From: Fictibacillus nanhaiensis
GTDB taxonomy: Bacteria > Bacillota > Bacilli > Bacillales > Fictibacillaceae
Assembly (NCBI GenBank): GCA_016401345.1
Contig: JAEACG010000003.1
Location: 1-64,000 of the forward strand
Direction: 5' to 3'
DNA length: 64,000 bases
In this document: positions 35,341-44,238 of the stretch, in pieces
Position numbering within the stretch: position 1 is the first letter of the stretch
Layout: each line of letters opens with the position of its first letter
Program-made: the position numbers and the translations under genes
The notes under the pieces: generated by a model
The model's input: only the letters and a program-made list of their open reading frames with translations
The model's database searches: none
Told to the model about the DNA's origin: nothing

Positions 35341-35368
35341 ATTATACAAAATTATCTGAATTTTACAA
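35341..35368 (-). promoter_or_regulatory. Sigma-A promoter of the ABC importer operon
   Basis: Minus-strand TTGTAA (35363-35368), 16 bases, TATAAT (35341-35346). Transcription would start near 35334 and produce a leader of about 130 nucleotides. Confidence 0.75.
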
Positions 35369-35464
35369 CCATTTTGAAATAAAAAATTTACAATTTCTTT
35401 ACAATGGTAAGTAATTATTGATTAAAGCCTTTCTAGTGGTTTTTATTATTGGGTGATTGGAGTT

Positions 35465-36016
35465 TTAGATTCCTCTTATATAAGTCGTTTCCATCTCGAT
35501 CTTGCTCTTTATCATCGTAATCTCGTCAATCGTTTTTGTATCTACTGGAAACTCAGTATGATGTTCTAGATAATATTTCAATTTTAAGAAGTTGCTTAAC
35601 GGAAATTCATATTGAACCCACATCTCTTTATATCCTACAATTCCATATTCTAAAAGAAGCTGTTCACTTATATCAACCCATGCTTTAAGAAACTCATCAT
35701 ACGAATACTGAAATTTTAAATCTATCTCGGGATTCCATCTTTCATCTTCATAATGATACAATGCGATTTCCATTTGATCTTCACCCAGATACTTAAAGTT
35801 CCATTCTGTTTCTTGAGGCTCAGCATCCCATCTCGCACTAGCCCCATCTTCTAGATAACATTCTTGTGTATAAACAGGGTTAACGTTCAATAGAGCTTCA
35901 AGTATTTCGCCAAGGGCATCGGTTAAGTAACCTGGCGAGAACGTATACTTTTTATCATGTAAAGTAAAAACACATTCGGCCCATCCAGCCCCTGTTAATC
36001 GATAATCAATTATCAT
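35465..36016 (-). CDS. Hypothetical acidic protein
   Basis: 183 residues, soluble, rich in aromatic and acidic residues (SARWDAEPQETEWNFKYLGEDQMEIALYHYEDERW). No signal peptide or membrane segment, no recognised family. AGGGAGACTATTC ribosome site. First member, in coordinate order, of four small unidirectional orphan genes that resemble immunity-gene arrays in size and composition only. Confidence 0.65.
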   Translation of the reverse strand: MIIDYRLTGAGWAECVFTLHDKKYTFSPGYLTDALGEILEALLNVNPVYTQECYLEDGASARWDAEPQETEWNFKYLGEDQMEIALYHYEDERWNPEIDLKFQYSYDEFLKAWVDISEQLLLEYGIVGYKEMWVQYEFPLSNFLKLKYYLEHHTEFPVDTKTIDEITMIKSKIEMETTYIRGI

Positions 36017-36051
36017 GAATAGTCTCCCTTACTCTTGTTAGTCGAGTCGTA

Positions 36052-36426
36052 TCAGTCGTTCATTTGGTCGATCATTTCTTTTATATCTTTACGCGTTTGC
36101 ACCATCGTGTCTTTCTCACTCGGGAAAATAGCTGCCGCACCACCGTCTTCTTCAAGATCAACGAGTAAGTGGTCTATAAACTGAGAAAGCGGCATATTAA
36201 ACGCTTTATATGATTTCTTGAGATTTGCGGCTTCCATTTCAGCAAAACTTCGACTCGGCCAAACAGGTAACAAAAACTCATAATCTCCAGCGCCTTCCGT
36301 AACGAATAGATCGCCATGCTTGTTCTCCAATAGCCAAACCTGTTCATCTGTCGCCACCATGCTATAAAAATAGACAAGCCGCTTTTCTGCAGGACGGTTT
36401 AACATCAGTTTTTTTATAAATTTCAT
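36052..36426 (-). CDS. DUF2750-like protein
   Basis: 124 residues. The arrangement RLVYFYSMVATDEQVWLLENKHGDLFVTEGAGDYEFLLPVWPSRSFAE followed by SQFIDHLLVDLEEDGGAAAIFPSEKDTMVQ fits DUF2750 (VLPVWP and FP.. motifs), a family of unknown function often found among small immunity-like genes. AAGGAG site upstream. Confidence in family moderate. Confidence 0.72.
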   Translation of the reverse strand: MKFIKKLMLNRPAEKRLVYFYSMVATDEQVWLLENKHGDLFVTEGAGDYEFLLPVWPSRSFAEMEAANLKKSYKAFNMPLSQFIDHLLVDLEEDGGAAAIFPSEKDTMVQTRKDIKEMIDQMND

Positions 36427-36445
36427 TGTTATATTTTCTCCTTAT

Positions 36446-36964
36446 TTAGAACTCTTCAACAAATAGCCCTAAATTCTGTATGGATTGAAAGATTGGATCC
36501 AATTGTATATGCGAATGAACGCTCATCAAATAATCATAACCGATAAACAGCTTACATTTTTGTGGATAAAAAACCGCCGAGCCCAAGTCCTCTCTTAGTT
36601 GTAATCTACAATGTTTGTCTATATGCTCATAGGTTATTTTCTCGTTGTTGTTAGTTGAGATATAATAATGCAGCAAGTCATTTGGGTACAATTCCATATA
36701 GGCATTTATTTGTGTTAGAAACTGATCATCCGGGAAACTTTTTATGATATTTCTCGCATGTAAATGTGGAAGATTTAAAAAATCCATTGTTAGATGTACA
36801 GCTTTTATGTAAGAGTCCTCTGTTTTTTTGTACATTTCTATTGTTAGTTCTTGATTATTAAACACTTTTCCAATATCACTTATGCTCGTCCAATCATCGC
36901 GGGTAAAACGTCCTTCAGCATCCCGGAATAATGGATTGTACTTTGTCACTCGGTATTTGTGCAT
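36446..36964 (-). CDS. Hypothetical protein
   Basis: 172 residues from ATG 36964 (AGGTGACAAA upstream). Soluble, mostly helical; notable segments RDDWTSISDIGKVFNNQELTIEMY and YISTNNNEKITYEHIDKHCRLQLREDLG. No family recognised. Twenty bases upstream of the DUF2750-like gene and six bases after the next gene, so probably co-transcribed with both. Confidence 0.65.
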   Translation of the reverse strand: MHKYRVTKYNPLFRDAEGRFTRDDWTSISDIGKVFNNQELTIEMYKKTEDSYIKAVHLTMDFLNLPHLHARNIIKSFPDDQFLTQINAYMELYPNDLLHYYISTNNNEKITYEHIDKHCRLQLREDLGSAVFYPQKCKLFIGYDYLMSVHSHIQLDPIFQSIQNLGLFVEEF

Positions 36965-36984
36965 TTTGTCACCTATCAATAAAA

Positions 36985-37440
36985 TTAGACTTCGAATATT
37001 TCTTTTTTTTCGTCTTTCGTTAGCCCTGTGAAGAATTTCTTATGTATCCTTAGTTCTTTCTCTTTTTTAGGAAATACTCTTTCAAACCACGTCACAGCCA
37101 TAGGAGTATGGTCGGGTTGGGCATTCACTTTTTCTAAGAACCATTCATATTCACTTATCGTTTCAATTGTAATGAGTTTCAAGTCTTTATCTCTACTTTT
37201 AAAATCGAGTTCTGCTAAATCTTTTGCTGTAATCTGACCGTTAATGGTTTTTACCACACCAATTTCTGATGGCAGACGCTGATCATTTAATGATACAAAG
37301 TAATGCAGGTAGTTCGGTAATCGAAACAGTCCTTTCTTTGTATCTTTTCTATTTGCAATGTAAAGCCAGTCTCCTTTATTGGAGTAACAATTGAAGTCTT
37401 CGTTGTTCATTCCTATTAACATTTTTTCGTATTTCTTCAT
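36985..37440 (-). CDS. Hypothetical protein
   Basis: 151 residues, basic (many Lys), beta-rich start (NCYSNKGDWLYIANRKDTKKGLFRLPNYLHYFVSL). No signal peptide, no recognised family. GAGGTGTATT ribosome site. Follows the membrane-anchored protein below by 20 bases. Confidence 0.65.
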   Translation of the reverse strand: MKKYEKMLIGMNNEDFNCYSNKGDWLYIANRKDTKKGLFRLPNYLHYFVSLNDQRLPSEIGVVKTINGQITAKDLAELDFKSRDKDLKLITIETISEYEWFLEKVNAQPDHTPMAVTWFERVFPKKEKELRIHKKFFTGLTKDEKKEIFEV

Positions 37441-37460
37441 AATACACCTCGATTCTAAAA

Positions 37461-37916
37461 CTATTTAATAGATAACGAGTTAGCAACTTTCACTAACTCG
37501 TTTCGGTTGATTTTTTTATTGCCCTTATACGTTATAAAAATTTCTTTTTCATTTTTCTTATCAATCCATGCTAATAATTGTTCATCTTTTCTTTTTTCAT
37601 AAAAGAATTTTGTCTTACCTATCTTTCTGCTTTTATCCCATATCGAGTCACTTGAGGCACTTAACTTATCAGTAACAAGAATAGACATATACCGATTATT
37701 CTTTTTGTAGTGATATTTGACCTCACTACAATCGTTTCCACATCTTTTGATTGTGGCGTACTTTTTGGTGTCTTTAAATGGTATATAGTTCACTTTTGTA
37801 TCTACATTTACAAGGTACTTAGGTGTACTAATGGGGTAATGAAAAAATGGAACATCTATGACTAAGATACTTAAAATCCCAAGCAGTATGACTGGTATAC
37901 TAACTTTCTTTTTCAT
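37461..37916 (-). CDS. Hypothetical membrane-anchored or secreted protein
   Basis: 151 residues with one N-terminal hydrophobic segment (residues 5-24) and a basic extracytoplasmic domain containing two close cysteines (KRCGNDCSEVKYHY) that could form a disulfide. No family recognised. The ribosome site is weak. Probably the first gene of the 37.9-35.4 kb unidirectional cluster. Confidence 0.62.
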   Translation of the reverse strand: MKKKVSIPVILLGILSILVIDVPFFHYPISTPKYLVNVDTKVNYIPFKDTKKYATIKRCGNDCSEVKYHYKKNNRYMSILVTDKLSASSDSIWDKSRKIGKTKFFYEKRKDEQLLAWIDKKNEKEIFITYKGNKKINRNELVKVANSLSIK

Positions 37917-37997
37917 ACGAAAACATCCGATCGAATTTATTAATATGTGAGGTTTTTTTATGGTTGGGTTTCAGAAGCAAATAGTCCGGTTCAGCGC

Positions 37998-38040
37998 ACT
38001 AAAATAGCCATCTCATTCGTAAGAGAATTCGATGGCTACT
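37998..38040 (-). terminator. Intrinsic terminator
   Basis: On the minus strand TAGCCATC / GATGGCTA stem with an inner GAATTC-containing loop and a TATTTTAG tail, just after the membrane-protein gene at 38054. Confidence 0.75.
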
Positions 38041-38053
38041 TAAAACTCGTTGA

Positions 38054-38485
38054 TTAACGGGCTGTCTTTCTAAATTTGAAAACAAATCCAATAATGAACG
38101 ATACAATTGTCATGATGAATAGTGCAGTAGTTATTGTTGTCACGCCAGAATTGATATTAAGCGCGTGGTACACTTGTGCGCAGATACCAAATGGAATGGC
38201 GAAGAACAAAAATGTCATGCCGAACACGGCATTCTTCGCGTTATATAACTCTGTCTTATGTGCAAGATCCAGCACTTTTAAGCTAAGAATCCAAAATGCA
38301 CTCGTGATGGACCAGAATAGAAGTATGGAAGAAATAAATGAAGTAGAAGTTAGTCCCATAATTCGTTCAAAGAACAAATTAATGTTCCCCCATACCATCA
38401 CTGTTTGATAAAGTCCCAATGCAAAAAGTCCTGTTAAGAAGATAAACGCAAATCCAAACCCTGATGTGTTATGTTTCATCTCCAA
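38054..38485 (-). CDS. Hypothetical four-helix membrane protein
   Basis: 143 residues with four predicted transmembrane segments (GFAFIFLTGLFALGLYQTV, FISSILLFWSITSAFWILSL, AVFGMTFLFFAIPFGICAQV, ITTALFIMTIVSFIIGFVF). The start is a TTG six bases behind AAGGAG, with an ATG two codons later. No family recognised. Confidence 0.72.
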   Translation of the reverse strand: MEMKHNTSGFGFAFIFLTGLFALGLYQTVMVWGNINLFFERIMGLTSTSFISSILLFWSITSAFWILSLKVLDLAHKTELYNAKNAVFGMTFLFFAIPFGICAQVYHALNINSGVTTITTALFIMTIVSFIIGFVFKFRKTAR

Positions 38486-38618
38486 ATATACTCTCCTTCC
38501 CCAATTCCGCTAAAACGAAACCTGATTTTCAAATTATTTTACAATATTTTTTAGAAAATTGGAACCCTTTATCTTAATATTTAATATTTTTCGGAGAGTT
38601 TGAGTATCTGAATTAAAG

Positions 38619-38948
38619 CTATCCATCTTTCTTTAAAAAGATTTTCCATGATTCGTAAGCTAAGAAAGATTTGACTTCTTCTTTACTAATTCCTATATTT
38701 TTTGCTTGGATCATTAAATTTGTCCATTCTGAATCAAGTTGGTTATCAGAATAACTAATAATAGATTCAACCGGAATTTCAAGAGCAAAGGCTAGCTTAT
38801 TCAATACATGAACCGATGGACTGGTGCCATGGTTTTCAATATTACTTAAGTGCCCTTTTGAAATACCTGCCTTAAACGCTAAATTTGTAATACTAAACCG
38901 TTTTGATAACCTTAATTTTTTAATGTGCTCTCCAAGGGTTCTATCAAT
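38619..38948 (-). CDS. SinR-like repressor with apparent ATT start codon
   Basis: About 109 residues. HTH_3 domain (LGEHIKKLRLSKRFSITNLAFKAGISKGHLSNIENHGTSPSVHVLNKLAFALEIPVE) and a C-terminal SinI-type dimerisation motif (LDSEWTNLMIQAKNIGISKEEVKSFLAYESWK), closely similar to the SinR-like protein at 17 kb. The frame is complete from an upstream TAG, yet has no ATG, GTG or TTG before the HTH. GGGAGG lies seven bases before an ATT (38948), aligned with the expected N-terminus. Either ATT initiates translation or the start codon has mutated. It follows polysaccharide operon 2 in the same direction. Confidence 0.82.
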   Translation of the reverse strand: MDRTLGEHIKKLRLSKRFSITNLAFKAGISKGHLSNIENHGTSPSVHVLNKLAFALEIPVESIISYSDNQLDSEWTNLMIQAKNIGISKEEVKSFLAYESWKIFLKKDG

Positions 38949-39038
38949 AATACTGCCTCCCGCCTATATGTTTTTTCAGAAATATATCCTATCCGTTCAA
39001 TATCCATAAAAATTTGTTCTTGATTAAGAATTTTATCC

Positions 39039-40097
39039 TTAAAAAAAATGATACCTGCCGTATTCTTCAAATGTTTTCGTAACCATATTGTTTAAAGAGA
39101 ATTCATTCATCACTTTTTGTCGTGCTCTTCGTGTAAGATTTAAACGTAGTTGTTTATTCTGTTGAAGCTCTCTTATTTTAGTACAGTACATGTCTACAGA
39201 GTGTTCTGAGATAAGTATTCCTGTTTCGTTATTGATAATGGCTTCTTTTATACCACCTTTATCAATAGAAATCATAGGTGTGCCTACAGCCATCGCTTCA
39301 AGTACTACCATCGGAAATACCTCTCGTTTAGAAGTTAATACTAAAACGTCCATCTCTTTTATAAACTTCTCAGGCTCATCTATATTTCCTAACAACGTAA
39401 CTCTATGTTCTAAGTTCGCCTTGATTATTTTATCTTTAATAATTTGGTAGTCTGGTCCATCTCCGGCTGCATAAAATTCAATATTTGTATGTTGTTTTAA
39501 TTGATTAGCAATATCTATAAATAGCGTATGGTTTTTTTCTTCAGATAGTCTTGCTAAGATTCCGACCTTGAACACCATTTCAGAACGTTTATTTTGATAT
39601 TGAAATTGATCTAAGTCCACTCCATTATAGATGGTTGTTATGTTTTGTCTATGAACGCCTAATTCAATTAAATGGTTTCTTTCATAATGACTCACGGTTA
39701 TCACTTTGGTTACAAATTTATTTAAAAGAAATACAAAAAGATCGGGTACCTGTTTTTCAAGAATGGTCACATTATGCTTTGTGTATATGCATTGAAAGGA
39801 TTGAAGGATGGTCAATCGAATGAAGAGCAGCAACAGCACTACTCTTAAGCTGTTAGCGTGAATGATGTCTATCTTTTTGTTGCGAATGAGTTTGCGTATT
39901 CTCCATAAGTTTAATAAATGATTGGATTTACTCATTTCTAGAAATCGATCTTTGTGTTTTATGTGCTTGTAGAGCTCTCCTGATCCCGCTGCTGAATACA
40001 CGGTAACTTTGTCTTGAGGTAAATTATTTTCAAGCTTGCAAAAATAAATTTCAGCTCCTCCTGTTGTTAACTTATCAGTCATTAAAAGGATATTCAT
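39039..40097 (-). CDS. Glycosyltransferase family 4 (operon 2)
   Basis: 352-residue GT-B enzyme. N-terminal LLMTDKLTTGGAEIYFCKL, nucleotide-sugar binding region KVGILARLSEEKNHTLFIDIA, AAGDGPDYQ and the EX7E-type VLEAMAVGTPMISIDKGGIKEAI. Similar to EpsF/EpsD-like transferases that extend repeat units at the inner membrane face. Overlaps the polymerase gene by four bases. Last glycan gene of operon 2. Sugar specificity unknown. Confidence 0.92.
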   Translation of the reverse strand: MNILLMTDKLTTGGAEIYFCKLENNLPQDKVTVYSAAGSGELYKHIKHKDRFLEMSKSNHLLNLWRIRKLIRNKKIDIIHANSLRVVLLLLFIRLTILQSFQCIYTKHNVTILEKQVPDLFVFLLNKFVTKVITVSHYERNHLIELGVHRQNITTIYNGVDLDQFQYQNKRSEMVFKVGILARLSEEKNHTLFIDIANQLKQHTNIEFYAAGDGPDYQIIKDKIIKANLEHRVTLLGNIDEPEKFIKEMDVLVLTSKREVFPMVVLEAMAVGTPMISIDKGGIKEAIINNETGILISEHSVDMYCTKIRELQQNKQLRLNLTRRARQKVMNEFSLNNMVTKTFEEYGRYHFF

Positions 40098-41344
40098 AGA
40101 CTAACACCTCCTCGTAAAATTCCGCTCGAAAATTTGTCCTCTGCCTGTTCTTTCTGCCTATTCTCTTCTTGATGAAAGTAGACAGAAAGAACAGCTAAAT
40201 ACATAAAAAATAAATCGTTTATAATGATTGATAACGACATCATCTGCAATAAAAAACCAAAAAACGCTAAGAATAGATATGGTTTCTTCTCATAAACTCT
40301 ATGTTGAAATAATTGATAGATGGTTAGAAGAAGGAATATCATAAAACAAAATGCTCCTATGATTCCTGTTTCTGATAATATCTCTAAAAAGGTATTATGC
40401 ACCTGCAAAGAATCACCGAACTGAAATTGGTTGTACGGAAGAAAGTTCGATGCCCCTACTCCAATCCATGGACTACTCAAAAAATAATCCCACGCTCTTC
40501 CCCACAGTTCAAATCTGCCGCTACCTCCATCACTTGAAAAATCTTGCATCCGAGATTGAATCACGCCAAAAATATCAAAGCTAAGAAAAGTAATAGCAAT
40601 ATAAAAGGAAACGGCAATAGCAAGAAATGTCCCAATCAATAATTTTAGTTGCTTGATGGGGTTATTCAAAATGAGAATATATAAGAGGAAAATAGCAATA
40701 AATGCTACTAATCCTCCTCTTGAAAAAGAAAGAACACTCGTTATGATGCATAAAAGCATCCCTATACGGTTTCGAATATGGTTAAGGTTGCAAAGAAAGT
40801 AAGTGAAGAAAAGTGTGTTATAAAATACAAGGTAATTAGGATCCGCTACAAGACCGATCAAACGAGGATATTCACGATCCATGAATACACCTAGTGAATA
40901 GATTCCATCTCCCTGAAGAATAAAGTTTAACTTTTTTAACCCTAATACGTATAACAGTAAGCACCCTAAGTTAAACACGATTCCTGCATAAGAGATTGAA
41001 CGTTCAATAGAATATGTGTTTGAAGAGCTGATTAAGCTTTTCATAAGAAAATAACAGAACAAGTATAAGGCAATTCCACATACAATTCGTAAACTCATTG
41101 AACTGTAGAGTGCAAATACACCAGATAAACAATAGACCATATAGAATAAAAGCATGGCACACTCGAATAATTGAAGCTTATAGAAATGTATACTCGATAG
41201 ATAGATGACATAAAAGAGAACTAAAAAGATCATGTATGGCTTCAAAGCAAATCCAATATATAAACTATATTTTCCTAAGAACACAAGCAGAAATAGTAAG
41301 AACAAACTAAGTTGAAAGTTCTCTCGTTTATTTATGGACTGCAT
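40094..41344 (-). CDS. O-antigen polymerase/ligase-like membrane protein (Wzy-like)
   Basis: 416 residues with about 11-12 transmembrane helices and a long periplasmic-type loop between late helices containing SDGGSGRFELWGRAWDYFLSSPWIGVGASNFLPYNQFQ and LQVHNTFLEILSETGI, the Wzy_C/O-antigen ligase signature, plus SFSRGGLVAF. It should polymerise repeat units at the outer face of the membrane. The end overlaps the next gene and the start overlaps the flippase gene by 17 bases. Confidence 0.9.
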   Translation of the reverse strand: MQSINKRENFQLSLFLLFLLVFLGKYSLYIGFALKPYMIFLVLFYVIYLSSIHFYKLQLFECAMLLFYMVYCLSGVFALYSSMSLRIVCGIALYLFCYFLMKSLISSSNTYSIERSISYAGIVFNLGCLLLYVLGLKKLNFILQGDGIYSLGVFMDREYPRLIGLVADPNYLVFYNTLFFTYFLCNLNHIRNRIGMLLCIITSVLSFSRGGLVAFIAIFLLYILILNNPIKQLKLLIGTFLAIAVSFYIAITFLSFDIFGVIQSRMQDFSSDGGSGRFELWGRAWDYFLSSPWIGVGASNFLPYNQFQFGDSLQVHNTFLEILSETGIIGAFCFMIFLLLTIYQLFQHRVYEKKPYLFLAFFGFLLQMMSLSIIINDLFFMYLAVLSVYFHQEENRQKEQAEDKFSSGILRGGVSL

Positions 41345-42791
41345 CTTCCACCCTCTCCCTCACCTTTAATTTTAAAAATACAAGGTCATACAATCCCACT
41401 AGCTTTCGCTTCATTTCTTTATCTAGAATTACTAGAAATCCAACACTCATTAGATGAATGATTGCAGCAAGATATGGATATGTAGTCATAATCAAGGAAC
41501 ATAGATACAAAAACAAACCAAAGTAAAGGAAATAAGGTACAAAGGACTTTAACGCTATTGTACTTTTTTGAGGAAGGAATAAATAATAACCAATAAGAGC
41601 TATCAACTCAACAGAAAGACCAGCTAAGGCTCCTCCTGTTATTCCATAGGTGTTGCTAAAAAGGATATAGACAGCAATCCCAGTTAGAACTGAAAATAAT
41701 TGAATTCCCGTTCGAAATTTCTGCAATCCCCTCGTCGTTAAACCATCAGCTAAACCGATTCCAACAGCTTGAATCAATAAAAGGAGAGACAATATCTTTA
41801 GTGCTTGAGAAGAAAGCAGCCAGCTCTCGCCGAATAAGAACAATATAATTTCATCTGATAAATAGAATAGAGGGATCGTGATAACCATTCCACATATCGC
41901 CATCAGTTTAATAAGTGTTACATTTAAATCTACATGCTGATCCATTCGCTTACTATGAAAGTGAGTAAACATAACAGGTCGATAAGCTCCAGCAACAATT
42001 AGTGGCAACTGCTGCAGTGCTTGCGGTATGCGATAAGCTACCGCAAACAGTCCTACTTCTTTTAATGTTAGTGTTTTCTCTAGAATAATAGGTCCTAATT
42101 GAGGGGTTATGATGAATAACAAACCGCTTAACATGAAAGAAGTAAAATTTTTTAAGAACCCTGGTAAAAAAGGAACATTAAGACGAAAGGGAATATGTCT
42201 CGCCACCAATACGAGTGCAAATATCCCTGCCATAAAGTAGGAGAAACCATACAATAAACAAAAAATTACTGGTGTAAGAGAAAGAAACATACTCATTGCA
42301 AGGCTGCAGATCAACAACAATGCTGTAAACATCTTAATAAAACCGATGTATTGCATCTTTTGAACCAATTGAAAGAACATGGTACCTATTCCTTGGAAAG
42401 CTAACCCGACTACCATGGGAATCGATAAGTAATATGCCAACTTTGTTAACTCAGGATTATCATTATAAAAAAAGGAAATATAACAAGCACCGCCTGCTAA
42501 TGTTAGAATGAGAAGCAGCGCCCGCACCTTAAGATAAGAAGATAAGATAGCAACTCGATCAGCCTCTTTTTTTGAACCTTCTCTTATTGCAATCTCCGTT
42601 AGACCTGCATCCGTAAAATACCCCATAACCATTGCTGAAGCTAAAACTACACTGAACATCCCATAATGAAAAGCCTCCAGATAAGAAGCTAAGTAGATAA
42701 GAACCAAAGCATTCAGAAAGCTCGCTGCAGCTGTACTATATAATAGATGAAAGATATTTTTAGATATTGAATTGGGTATCACTTCTTTCAT
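41328..42791 (-). CDS. Polysaccharide flippase (Wzx/MATE-like)
   Basis: 487 residues with 12-14 predicted helices. N-terminal LLYSTAAASFLNALVLIYLASYLEAFHYGMFSVVLASAMVMGYFTDAGLTEIAIREGSK is the polysaccharide_synt signature. It flips lipid-linked repeat units across the membrane. AAAGGTGTAGGGCA ribosome site. With the neighbouring Wzy-like and Wzz-like genes it completes a Wzx/Wzy-dependent pathway. Confidence 0.92.
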   Translation of the reverse strand: MKEVIPNSISKNIFHLLYSTAAASFLNALVLIYLASYLEAFHYGMFSVVLASAMVMGYFTDAGLTEIAIREGSKKEADRVAILSSYLKVRALLLILTLAGGACYISFFYNDNPELTKLAYYLSIPMVVGLAFQGIGTMFFQLVQKMQYIGFIKMFTALLLICSLAMSMFLSLTPVIFCLLYGFSYFMAGIFALVLVARHIPFRLNVPFLPGFLKNFTSFMLSGLLFIITPQLGPIILEKTLTLKEVGLFAVAYRIPQALQQLPLIVAGAYRPVMFTHFHSKRMDQHVDLNVTLIKLMAICGMVITIPLFYLSDEIILFLFGESWLLSSQALKILSLLLLIQAVGIGLADGLTTRGLQKFRTGIQLFSVLTGIAVYILFSNTYGITGGALAGLSVELIALIGYYLFLPQKSTIALKSFVPYFLYFGLFLYLCSLIMTTYPYLAAIIHLMSVGFLVILDKEMKRKLVGLYDLVFLKLKVRERVEDAVHK

Positions 42792-42805
42792 TGCCCTACA
42801 CCTTT

Positions 42806-43429
42806 CTACCCTGTTTGATAGATTACACCGAGTATTGGTTTTTTAGAATGATTGATTTGTTTTTTCGCTGCTACAGCGTCTTCTATTTTGGTTTTACCGG
42901 ACTGAACAACAAGCAAAACCCCATCACATTGGTCGACCAAAACTTGAGCATCTGATATTTCCAAATAGCTAGGAGCATGAAATAAGACGAAATCAAACCT
43001 TTGTTTCCAGTTATTTACTACATGTTCGATCTTTTTACTAACCCATAAGTCAACTGGCGTTTCATATAGATTTCCGGCTGTAAGAATGGAGAGACCTCTT
43101 ATATAATCATTTTGAGCGTGTAGAAATCCGTTCTCACCCTGCATAACTACATCAGAGAAACCTTTTGTATTTGAAATATTAAAATAAGTATGCAGCGTTG
43201 GATTTCTTAAATTTGCATCCACTAACAATACTTTCTTTCCTTGTTCTGCAAAAGAGATGGCAAGTTGAGATGAGATATAGATGTGATGAGATGGTCCTTT
43301 TGGCGAAGTAATCATCACGATTTGAGAGTGACTATCTTCCAATTGTTTTTCAATGTTACTTCTTAATATCCTAACTTCTTCTGTACTTTGGTTGTAGTTC
43401 ATGACTGAATTCTTTTTACGCCTTAACAC
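42806..43429 (-). CDS. Degenerate BY-kinase paralogue (pseudokinase)
   Basis: 207-residue CpsD/CapB homologue (N-terminal EEVRILRSNIEKQL, Walker A'-like VLLVDANLRNPTLHTYFNIS, C-terminal DGVLLVVQSGKTKIEDAVAAKKQI). The P-loop reads SPKGPSHHIYIS instead of GPGEGKST, the Walker B region reads FHAPS instead of FDTPP, and the C-terminal tyrosine cluster is absent. It should not bind or hydrolyse ATP normally. GTG start behind GAGGTGAGATAA, overlapping the Wzz-like gene. It probably acts as a scaffold for the adjacent Wzz-like protein. Confidence 0.88.
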   Translation of the reverse strand: MLRRKKNSVMNYNQSTEEVRILRSNIEKQLEDSHSQIVMITSPKGPSHHIYISSQLAISFAEQGKKVLLVDANLRNPTLHTYFNISNTKGFSDVVMQGENGFLHAQNDYIRGLSILTAGNLYETPVDLWVSKKIEHVVNNWKQRFDFVLFHAPSYLEISDAQVLVDQCDGVLLVVQSGKTKIEDAVAAKKQINHSKKPILGVIYQTG

Positions 43430-44138
43430 TTATCTCACCTCGTTGAACAGATTTGTGTTGAATCAAATACTTTTCTTTCTTTTTTACATGAATATGCCCT
43501 AATACTGGGAGACCGAGGGTCATTTCTACCTCTGAAGGATCATTTATGGCATGATCAAAATACTCCTTCAGCATTCCTAGACCTATTCCGATGAATAATC
43601 CTACAAACAATCCAATAGCGATGTTAGACAGAGAATTACCGACTTGTTTGACTGAGATATCAGATTCTGATTTACTTACGATTTTTAGGTTCTTTACATT
43701 CAGCAGATCATTTAATTTTTGAACGGAAACATTTCCTACGGCATATGCCATTTGTTTTGCAACTTCTGGACTCGATTCCTTAATGACAATATGAATAATT
43801 TGAGAATCCTTATTATTTTGAACCGATATATTTTCTTCAAGCTCTTTAAGACTATTTTGATTGCCTAGTTCAGCACTTACAGCATTAAGAACAATGGGGC
43901 TTTTTATTAAGTCTACGGCAGACGCCAAAATCCGAATAAGTTCTTGATTTTCCGTATAGCTATTCTCATTTTGTTCTTTACCCACAATAATATATTCCGT
44001 CGCTTCAAATGAAGGTTTCACAAAATACATTGAGACTATTACTGCAATAGCCGTAACAAACAAGGTGGTTACTATAATTGTAATAGCTCTATTTTTTAAA
44101 ATTTGAAGGAATTTTTTTAGATCTATTCTCTGTTCCAT
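43416..44138 (-). CDS. Wzz-type polysaccharide co-polymerase (operon 2)
   Basis: 240 residues, two membrane segments (about 15-37 and 170-192) flanking an extracytoplasmic domain; N-terminal RIDLKKFLQILKNRAITIIV is the Wzz signature. The ATG at 44138 follows GAGGAGGTTAAGG; an in-frame TTG five codons earlier overlaps that ribosome site. Partner is the degenerate kinase encoded directly downstream. An isolated AAAGAAC SinR-like heptamer lies in the 100-base gap upstream (44220). Confidence 0.9.
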   Translation of the reverse strand: MEQRIDLKKFLQILKNRAITIIVTTLFVTAIAVIVSMYFVKPSFEATEYIIVGKEQNENSYTENQELIRILASAVDLIKSPIVLNAVSAELGNQNSLKELEENISVQNNKDSQIIHIVIKESSPEVAKQMAYAVGNVSVQKLNDLLNVKNLKIVSKSESDISVKQVGNSLSNIAIGLFVGLFIGIGLGMLKEYFDHAINDPSEVEMTLGLPVLGHIHVKKKEKYLIQHKSVQRGEISVKA

Positions 44139-44238
44139 CCTTAACCTCCTCAAGTGGTTGTTCTAAATAATGAACTTGATGAGTAAAAAAAATATTAGGT
44201 TTTGTGTTTTGTTCATTTTAAAGAACGGACTATCTGTA

